In this document: piece after piece, positions 1 to 5,124 of the stretch | Layout: each line of letters begins with the position of its first letter | Position numbering within the stretch: the stretch's first letter is position 1 | Assembly (NCBI GenBank): GCA_028293005.1 | Contig: JAQGLH010000145.1 | Coordinates: 1-6,523 of the forward strand | Direction: 5' to 3' | From: Alphaproteobacteria bacterium | GTDB taxonomy: Bacteria > Pseudomonadota > Alphaproteobacteria > Sphingomonadales > Sphingomonadaceae | Length of the DNA: 6,523 nt | Notes under the pieces: model-generated | Told to the model about the DNA's origin: nothing | The model's input: the letters and a program-made list of their open reading frames with translations, nothing else | Databases searched by the model: none | Made by a program: the position numbers and the translations under genes

Positions 1-1217
1 GTCAAAGCGCCGGTCAGCGCGTCGAAGCCGGTCGCGAAGATCAGGCTGTCAAACTCGTGCTCGACCCCGCGCACCTCGACGCCCTTGGGAGTGATCTCGA
101 TCTCGTGGCCGCGGATATCGACCAAAGTGACGTTGTCGCGATTGTAGGTCTCGTAATAATTGATGTCGGCGCAGAGCCGCTTGGCAAGGATCGGATAGTC
201 CTTGGGAACGAGCAGCTCGGCGACTTCGGGATCGTCGACCCGCTGGCGGATCTTGTCGCGGATATATTCGGCGAGCGTCTCATTGGCTTCCTTGTCCCAG
301 AAGATGTCCGGATAGATCAGGTAGAAGCCGAGCGCGCCCGACTGCCAGCGGTTGTCGTACAGCGCCTTTCGCTCCTCGGGGGTCGCATCCATCGCCAGAG
401 CCGTCACCCGCGGCGTCGCCTCGAAATTGCAGGTGAGCATCCCGCCGGTGGAGATTTCGCGCTGCATCCGGCGCCATTCGGGATAATTGGCCTTCACCCT
501 CGCCTCATAGTCCTTTGGCATCGGGCAGTTGCGCATCGGGATCGCATAAGGCGGGGTGCGCTGGAAGACGGTGAGATGCCCAGCTTGCTGAGCGATGATC
601 GGGATGCTCTGCACCGCCGACGAGCCGGTACCGATGATGCCGACGCGCTGACCGCTGAAATCCACCCCTTCGTGCGGCCAGTAAGCGGTGTGGTAGGTGT
701 TGCCCTTGAAGCTGTCCTGACCGGCGAAGCTCGGTTTGTTTGGAGCCGACAGGAAGCCGGTCGCCATCACGCAATAGCGTGCGCTGAAGCGCTTGCCGTC
801 GACGGTTTCGAGCAGCCACTGATCGGAAGCGTCCTCGAAATGCGCCGAAGCGACCCGCGAGTCGAAAAGGATGGAGCGGCGCAGGTCGAACCGGTCGGCG
901 ACATGGTTGAGGTAACGCAGCAGTTCGGGCTGGCCGGCGTAGCGCTCCGACCATGACCATTCCTGCTGCAGCTCTTCGGAGAAAGTATAGGAATAATCGA
1001 CGCTCTCGATATCGACACGGGCGCCGGGATAGCGGTTCCAATACCAAGTTCCGCCGACCCCTTCGCCGGCTTCGAGAATGATCGCCTTAAGTCCCTGGCC
1101 GCGGAGACGATGGAGCGCGTAAAGGCCGGCGAAACCGGCGCCGACGATGATCACGTCATAATCGGGAGTCCGACCCGATCGAGCAGACGTCCGTTCGCGT
1201 TGAAGCGTGGTGGCCAT
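1..1217 (-). CDS. Type I Baeyer-Villiger monooxygenase (flavin-dependent), C-terminus beyond left edge
   Basis: This encodes an NADPH- and FAD-dependent enzyme that inserts one oxygen of O2 next to a ketone, giving an ester or lactone. It acts in the cytoplasm. Seen: about 405 residues from ATG 1217, with no stop before the window edge. The FAD Rossmann motif GAGFAG is at residues 26-31 and a GGTWYWNRYPGARVD stretch spans 55-69. The type I BVMO fingerprint FKGNTYHTAYWP (FxGxxxHxxxW[P/D]) is at 170-181, the NADPH motif GTGSSA at 196-201 and ATGFD at 395-399. From memory of phenylacetone monooxygenase, D69 and R347 match its catalytic Asp66 and Arg337. Family members are about 540 residues long, so roughly a quarter is missing here. 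The substrate cannot be told: the active-site loop that tunes it lies outside the window. The start is supported by a Shine-Dalgarno sequence 6 bases upstream. The gene is read divergently from the small secreted-protein gene. Confidence 0.95.
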   Translation of the reverse strand, partial: MATTLQRERTSARSGRTPDYDVIIVGAGFAGLYALHRLRGQGLKAIILEAGEGVGGTWYWNRYPGARVDIESVDYSYTFSEELQQEWSWSERYAGQPELLRYLNHVADRFDLRRSILFDSRVASAHFEDASDQWLLETVDGKRFSARYCVMATGFLSAPNKPSFAGQDSFKGNTYHTAYWPHEGVDFSGQRVGIIGTGSSAVQSIPIIAQQAGHLTVFQRTPPYAIPMRNCPMPKDYEARVKANYPEWRRMQREISTGGMLTCNFEATPRVTALAMDATPEERKALYDNRWQSGALGFYLIYPDIFWDKEANETLAEYIRDKIRQRVDDPEVAELLVPKDYPILAKRLCADINYYETYNRDNVTLVDIRGHEIEITPKGVEVRGVEHEFDSLIFATGFDALTGAL

Positions 1218-1223
1218 CGAGAG

Positions 1224-1230
1224 CCTCTCC
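1224..1230 (-). promoter_or_regulatory. Ribosome binding site of the BVMO gene
   Basis: On the minus strand GGAGAGG lies 6 bases before ATG 1217 and follows AAAAG. It is a strong purine-rich Shine-Dalgarno match at normal spacing, and it fixes the start. The resulting 20-residue stretch before the first beta strand (YDVIIVGAG) is a normal N-terminal length for this family. Confidence 0.7.
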
Positions 1231-1250
1231 CTTTTCTTGGTTTGCAGCGC

Positions 1251-1280
1251 ATCATAAAGGCAGTTTCAAGCTAATCCCAA
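1251..1280 (-). promoter_or_regulatory. Possible sigma70-type promoter of the BVMO gene
   Basis: On the minus strand TTGGGA (1280-1275) and TATGAT (1256-1251) are separated by 18 bases. The -10 hexamer matches the consensus at 5 of 6 positions and the -35 at 4 of 6. Transcription would begin near 1244, giving a leader of about 27 bases that carries the ribosome binding site. The call rests on hexamer resemblance only; alphaproteobacterial promoters are degenerate and no operator is evident. Confidence 0.35.
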
Positions 1281-1342
1281 ATGCAAAATTGCCCGTAAGG
1301 AAATGCTTTCATTATGTGGTCGTGGCCTTGCTTGTCCCTCCC

Positions 1343-1364
1343 AACGGCCTGTATTCAGGCTGTT
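1343..1364. repeat. Inverted repeat / hairpin in divergent intergenic region
   Basis: The arms AACGGCCTG (1343-1351) and CAGGCTGTT (1356-1364) pair over all 9 positions, with one G-U wobble in RNA, around the loop TATT. The following TTCTATTC is only mildly T-rich, so a terminator is not convincing. It lies about 140 bases before the small secreted-protein gene and would be in that gene's leader if transcription starts upstream of it. It could also be a DNA site for a dimeric regulator. Confidence 0.45.
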
Positions 1365-1397
1365 CTATTCCGCTTGTAATCGGGTTGCTTGCGATCA

Positions 1398-1418
1398 TGC
1401 CGGCGGCCTTCGCCGGCA
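1398..1418. repeat. Perfect inverted repeat / hairpin in divergent intergenic region
   Basis: The arms TGCCGGCG (1398-1405) and CGCCGGCA (1411-1418) are perfect reverse complements around the loop GCCTT. This is a very stable GC stem with no T-tract on either side. It is the second hairpin between the divergent BVMO and secreted-protein genes, 34 bases after the first. Possible roles are leader structure or a protein-binding site. Confidence 0.45.
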
Positions 1419-1503
1419 GACCGCCCGCTTCTGCTCCGGATTTTAGCAGCCGCATTCGACTCGGAGTGTTGAGGCCCGGGATATTTAATGTTATCTCATC
1501 GCG

Positions 1504-1857
1504 GTGAGCCGCTGGGTAACGCTGTTGATGATCGTCACCCTGATCGCAGGGAATGCATCGTCGACGGTTGCGGCGATCTGCCGGCATCAAAGCGTGCGTG
1601 CCCACGCGATGGCGCTCCAGAGCCACGACAAGAAGATCGCAGCCGTCGCGTTGACCGAAGAGACCGCAGCTTCGGTCAGCGCCAAGAAAGGCGCCGTCTC
1701 CCACGGCGGCTCGGTCCCAATCCTCGCCCATTTGCTGCCGCCGGCGGCGCTCAGCCTTCCACTCCAGCTGGCGGAGCCCGCCCGGAGGCAATTCCCGGAC
1801 GGGCCGGTGCTGAACGGCACATTGGTGCGTCCGCTGCTGCAACCGCCTCTCGCCTGA
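1504..1857 (+). CDS. Small secreted His/Cys-containing protein of unknown function
   Basis: The product is 117 residues and I do not recognise a named family. Seen: residues 1-24 form a signal peptide with Arg3, a hydrophobic core (VTLLMIVTLIAG) and a likely cleavage after TVAA. The mature protein would then begin ICRHQS. Cys26, His28, His34 and His41 lie close together, with His67 and His76 later, which could bind a metal; this is inference. The residue before the Cys is Ile, so this is not a good lipobox. A Lys/Ala/Glu-rich, probably helical middle (about 40-63) leads into a Pro/Leu-rich tail ending RPLLQPPLA. Codons end mostly in G or C, supporting real coding and arguing against the antisense reading. 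The start is GTG, just downstream of an in-frame stop at 1486, with no Shine-Dalgarno seen; ATG 1528 is an alternative. The gene precedes the TonB-dependent receptor on the same strand and may share its regulation. Confidence 0.7.
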   Translation: MSRWVTLLMIVTLIAGNASSTVAAICRHQSVRAHAMALQSHDKKIAAVALTEETAASVSAKKGAVSHGGSVPILAHLLPPAALSLPLQLAEPARRQFPDGPVLNGTLVRPLLQPPLA

Positions 1858-1972
1858 GCGGGCGTGCCAGAGGGCGCGCCGCGGCCACCGGCGCCCGCAC
1901 CCTTGCTGCGGGTCAGTCCCGCGCTCGATGGCCACTTCCCACCCCCGGTAACCTCCGGACCTGAAAAATAGG

Positions 1973-1997
1973 CGCTCGCCGGCCGACGGCCCGAGCG
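1973..1997 (+). repeat. First of two tandem hairpins in the leader of the receptor gene
   Basis: CGCTCG (1973-1978) pairs with CGAGCG (1992-1997), and GGCC (1981-1984) pairs with GGCC (1988-1991). This gives 10 base pairs with a two-base CC bulge and the triloop GAC. It sits between the small secreted-protein gene and the receptor, 41 bases before the receptor ATG. No T-run follows, so it is not a typical intrinsic terminator. Confidence 0.45.
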
Positions 1998-2001
1998 TTG
2001 G

Positions 2002-2017
2002 CTGCCTTCAGAGGCAG
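2002..2017 (+). repeat. Second tandem hairpin just upstream of the receptor start
   Basis: CTGCCT (2002-2007) and AGGCAG (2012-2017) are perfect reverse complements around the tetraloop TCAG. Only four bases separate it from the preceding hairpin, so the two could stack. It ends 21 bases before ATG 2039, close enough to influence ribosome access, and only 6 bases before the alternative TTG 2024. Confidence 0.45.
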
Positions 2018-2038
2018 TCCAGATTGAATGGAAATCCG

Positions 2039-4225
2039 ATGCTTCGTTCCGCACTTCTCGCCGGAGCCGCCGCGGCTCTGAGCCCCCACATTGCTTTCGC
2101 CCAAGCCGCCGCCCCGACCGACGCAACCGGCACCACGAACGCCACGAGCGACGCGACGGACGCTGCTGCTTCGCCGGAACCCCCAGCCGCATCCTCTTCG
2201 GCGCCGGCCGTCGCCACCCCGGCTCAACGCCGGCGCCGGGACTTCCATGCACAGGATGCGAACGACATTGTCGTGACCGGCTTCCGCCGGAACAGGGAGG
2301 ACGTGCTGGCGGGAACGTCGGTCGTGAGCGGGGAGGAACTGACCCGCGAATTGCGGCCGACGATCGGCGACACCTTGGCCCGCCAGCCGGGCGTCTCCTC
2401 GACCTCCTACGGCCCCAATGCCTCCCGGCCGATCCTTCGCGGCTTTCAAGGCGAACGGATTCGGATCCTCACCGACGGCATCGGCAGCCTGGACGTCTCG
2501 AACACCAGCGTCGATCACGCCGTCGCGATCAATCCGCTCACCGCGGAACGGATCGAGGTCCTGCGCGGGCCCAGCGCATTGCTGTTCGGCTCGGCGGCGA
2601 TCGGCGGCGTGGTCAACGTGATCGATGCCCGCATTCCGCGCAACGTTCCCGACGAAGCGGTACACCTGGAGGGGCTCGCCACTTACGGATCGGCAGCCAA
2701 CGAACGATCCGTCAACGGCATTGTCGACGTGCCGATCGGCGGCAATTTCGTGGCGCACCTCGATGGTAATTACAGCAAGACGGATGACCTGGCGATTGGT
2801 GGTTTCGTGCTGTCGCGGGCGCTTCGGGCGCAAGCGGCAGCGAGTTCAGATCCCGCAATTCAGGCGCTCGCGACACTGCACGGCCGCCTTCCGAACAGTG
2901 CCGGCCGCACCTCCGATATCGCCGGCGGGCTGGCCTGGATCAACGGCGACAGCAATGTCGGCTTCTCGGTGAATCGGTTCACGACGCGCTACGGGATTCC
3001 GATCCGCTATTCGCTCGATCCCAACGTCGCACCGGAGCAGGTCAGCATCGACCTGAAACAAACCCGCGCCGACGGACGCGCGGAAATCGACACCGGCTCG
3101 GGCTTCATCGACAGCATAAGGCTGCGCGGCGGTTATTCGGATTATCAGCACAGCGAGATCGATGAAGCGGGCACGATCGGCACGACTTTCTTCAACAAGG
3201 GCTACGAAGGCCGGCTCGAGTTCGTGCAATCGGACCGCAATGGATGGGGCGGAGGCTTCGGCGCGCAATATTTCCATCGCAACCTGAACACGGTGGGCGA
3301 CGAGAAGTCACTGCCGCGCAACACCACGTCGCAGCTTGGCCTGTTCGCGCTCGAAAACTACCGCTCCGGAGCGTTCCGCGCCGAAGCCGGAGCACGATAT
3401 GAGCGCCAGACGGTCAAGGCTCAGGCCGATGCGCTGATCGGCAATCCCGATCTGAGCCGCACGTTCGATGCCTATTCCGGGTCGTTGGGCGTCAGCTACG
3501 AATTTCTCCCGCGGGTGAGGCTGGGGCTGAATGCCTCGCACACCGAGCGCGCTCCGGCCGCCGAGGAGCTGTTCGTGAACGGTCCGCATCCGGGCACCCA
3601 GGCGTTCGAGATCGGCGATCCCGACCTCGGCAAGGAAAAGAGCAATGGCCTCGAGCTGACGCTCAGGAAGGCGGGGGATGGTTTCACCTTTGGAGCTTCA
3701 GCCTATCACATCTGGTTCACCGACTACATCTACGAGCAAGCGACCGGAGCCATCGAGGATGATCTGCCGGTGTTCCAGATCAGGCACGCCAACGCCCGCT
3801 ATCTCGGCTTCGAGGTGGAGAGCTCGCTCAGGGTGGCGCAGCTCGGCGGCACCGCAATCAATCTCGACGCGCTTGTCGATTACGTCAGGGCCACGATCAA
3901 GTCGGTCGGCCCGGCGCCACGCATTCCGCCGCTACGCATGCTCGGCGGCATCGAGGCGCAATCCGAGCGGATCAACGGCCGGCTCGAGGTCGAGCGCGTC
4001 ACCGGGCAGAGCCGGATAGCCGAATTCGAGACGCCGACCCGCGGCTATACGATGGTGAACGCCTCGATCGGGGTCAAACCATTCGCGGCGTATAAGAACA
4101 CAAGCCTGACGCTTTCGGCCAACAACATCTTCGATGTCGATGCGCGCCGCCACGCCAGCTTTCTCAAGGATTATGCGCCGCTGGCGGGCCGGGACATACG
4201 CGTGACCGCGCGCATCAGCTTCTGA
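2039..4225 (+). CDS. TonB-dependent outer-membrane receptor, ZnuD-like (probable metal uptake)
   Basis: The product is a 22-strand-type outer-membrane barrel with a periplasmic plug that imports a scarce ligand using TonB/ExbBD energy. The protein is complete at 728 residues. Seen: a signal peptide with likely cleavage at AFA/Q (residues 19-22), an Ala/Thr/Pro-rich linker to about 70, and the TonB box DIVVTG at 76-81. The plug includes LTAERIEVLRGPSALLFGSAAIG, and the barrel ends in the usual C-terminal Phe (VTARISF). The region around GPHPGTQAFEIGDPDLGKE (from residue 515) and the ending HASFLKDYAPLAGRD resemble the ZnuD zinc-receptor family, from memory. Zinc or another divalent metal is the best guess; a chelate or organic substrate is possible. 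ATG 2039 is chosen over in-frame TTG 2024 because GGAAA lies just before it and it begins an ideal signal peptide. The gene converges on the SDR gene, 52 bases away. Confidence 0.9.
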   Translation: MLRSALLAGAAAALSPHIAFAQAAAPTDATGTTNATSDATDAAASPEPPAASSSAPAVATPAQRRRRDFHAQDANDIVVTGFRRNREDVLAGTSVVSGEELTRELRPTIGDTLARQPGVSSTSYGPNASRPILRGFQGERIRILTDGIGSLDVSNTSVDHAVAINPLTAERIEVLRGPSALLFGSAAIGGVVNVIDARIPRNVPDEAVHLEGLATYGSAANERSVNGIVDVPIGGNFVAHLDGNYSKTDDLAIGGFVLSRALRAQAAASSDPAIQALATLHGRLPNSAGRTSDIAGGLAWINGDSNVGFSVNRFTTRYGIPIRYSLDPNVAPEQVSIDLKQTRADGRAEIDTGSGFIDSIRLRGGYSDYQHSEIDEAGTIGTTFFNKGYEGRLEFVQSDRNGWGGGFGAQYFHRNLNTVGDEKSLPRNTTSQLGLFALENYRSGAFRAEAGARYERQTVKAQADALIGNPDLSRTFDAYSGSLGVSYEFLPRVRLGLNASHTERAPAAEELFVNGPHPGTQAFEIGDPDLGKEKSNGLELTLRKAGDGFTFGASAYHIWFTDYIYEQATGAIEDDLPVFQIRHANARYLGFEVESSLRVAQLGGTAINLDALVDYVRATIKSVGPAPRIPPLRMLGGIEAQSERINGRLEVERVTGQSRIAEFETPTRGYTMVNASIGVKPFAAYKNTSLTLSANNIFDVDARRHASFLKDYAPLAGRDIRVTARISF

Positions 4226-4277
4226 GCTCCTTCGCGGCCCACGCAAGGTGAAGGGGTGGGCGAGAGCCGGTCCTCGC

Positions 4278-5033
4278 TCACACCACGCGATAGCCGCCAT
4301 CGACGGCGATCATCGCGCCCGTCACGAACGAGGCGGCATCGGACAGCAGCCATTTGACCGCCTCCCCCACTTCGTGAGGCTGGCCGAAACGGCCGATCGG
4401 ATGATGATCGAGGAGCTTGTCGAAGAACGGCGCGAAATCGGGATGCTCGATCGCACGCTCGATCATGGGGGTGCGGATGATCCCCGGCAGGACCGCGTTC
4501 ACGCGGATGTTGCTTGCGCTATATTCGAGCGCGGCCGCGCGGGTGATGCCGACCACGCCATGCTTGGCGGCCACATATTCGGCCGCGCGCGGAATCGCGA
4601 CCTGGCCGAGCGCCGAGGCCGCGTTGACGATCGCTCCGCCGCCGCCCGCGAGCATCGCCCTGATCTGATATTTCATGCATAGGAAGACGCCGGTCAGGTC
4701 GATGCGGAGCGCATGCTCCCATTGCTCGAGGCTGAGCTCGTGAAGCGGCAGGAACGCCTGCTCGACGCCGGCATTGTTGAACGCCCCGTCAAGCCGGCCA
4801 TGAAGGTTCACGGTCTCGTCGACCAGCGCCGCGACTTCGGCCTCGCGGCCGATATCGGCCTTGACGAAGGCGGCCTGGCCACCCTGCTCCCGGATCATCG
4901 CAGCGGTTTCTTCGCCGGCACCGTCGACATCGCTGACGACAATTCGAGCCCCGGCCGCGGCCAGCAGCAAAGCCGTCGCACGGCCAATCCCTCCCGCGCC
5001 GCCGGTGACGATGATGACCCTATCGTTCAGCAT
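4278..5033 (-). CDS. Classical short-chain dehydrogenase/reductase (probably NAD-dependent)
   Basis: This encodes a cytoplasmic oxidoreductase interconverting an alcohol and a ketone; its substrate is unknown. At 251 residues it is the usual length for classical SDRs. Seen: the cofactor motif TGGAGGIG at 10-17, Asp35 at the end of the second strand (favouring NAD(H) over NADP(H)), NNAG at 86-89, catalytic Ser140, Tyr153 and Lys157 (YVAAK), and the C-terminal GAMIAVDGGY. The family's fourth active-site residue, normally Asn in the NLTGVF segment, is Asp112 here (IDLTGVF), a variation occurring in some SDRs. ATG 5033 is preferred because it puts the first beta strand at the usual distance. An in-frame TTG at 5096 would add 21 residues with no SDR character. 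The ribosome binding site is weak. The gene lies 91 bases downstream of the CoA ligase on the same strand, suggesting one operon. Confidence 0.92.
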   Translation of the reverse strand: MLNDRVIIVTGGAGGIGRATALLLAAAGARIVVSDVDGAGEETAAMIREQGGQAAFVKADIGREAEVAALVDETVNLHGRLDGAFNNAGVEQAFLPLHELSLEQWEHALRIDLTGVFLCMKYQIRAMLAGGGGAIVNAASALGQVAIPRAAEYVAAKHGVVGITRAAALEYSASNIRVNAVLPGIIRTPMIERAIEHPDFAPFFDKLLDHHPIGRFGQPHEVGEAVKWLLSDAASFVTGAMIAVDGGYRVV

Positions 5034-5124
5034 CGCAGCTCGGTTCGAACGGCTGGGCGCGTCTTTTTGCCAAGCAGAGCCGACCCATAGAAGCAAGTCG
5101 TGCTGCTCTGCACGCCGCTAGCTG

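Noticed and set aside
57..956. Long plus-strand open frame of 299 codons antisense to the BVMO
   Set aside because: It is a shadow of the strongly supported BVMO on the other strand. It has no domain character; GC-rich genes commonly leave such antisense frames.
1282..1293. Small palindrome GCAA-AA-TTGC as a possible repressor operator
   Set aside because: The arms are only four bases, which is expected by chance in an AT-rich spacer, and no regulator gene is in the window to link it to.
1302..1445. Short frame from ATG 1302 after AAGGAA, and another from ATG 1314, as possible leader peptides
   Set aside because: The AAGGA touches the ATG without normal spacing, the peptides have no run of a regulatory amino acid and no terminator/antiterminator pair is clear.
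1289..1507. Plus-strand open frame of 72 codons from TTG 1289, whose stop overlaps the GTG 1504 start (GTGA) and which has a signal-like segment ending PAAFA
   Set aside because: The codons do not show the high G/C third-position bias of the real genes, the start is a TTG with no ribosome binding site, and the frame spans two inverted repeats. The GTGA overlap is probably chance, although translational coupling could explain the missing Shine-Dalgarno of the next gene.
1312..1935. Minus-strand open frame of 207 codons opposite the small secreted-protein gene
   Set aside because: The composition is Arg/Gly/Ala-rich with no recognisable motif, and the opposite strand has a signal peptide and proper codon bias. 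The same applies to the 221- and 306-codon minus-strand frames nearby.
2024..2038. TTG 2024 as the receptor start (five extra residues)
   Set aside because: It begins only 6 bases after a hairpin and lacks a Shine-Dalgarno sequence. ATG 2039 has GGAAA upstream and gives a cleaner signal peptide.
4237..4261. Possible terminator between the convergent receptor and SDR genes: GCCCAC (4237-4242) pairs with GTGGGC (4256-4261)
   Set aside because: The stem is only 6 pairs with a 13-base loop and has no T-run on either strand. Convergent genes need termination here, but this structure is too weak to call.
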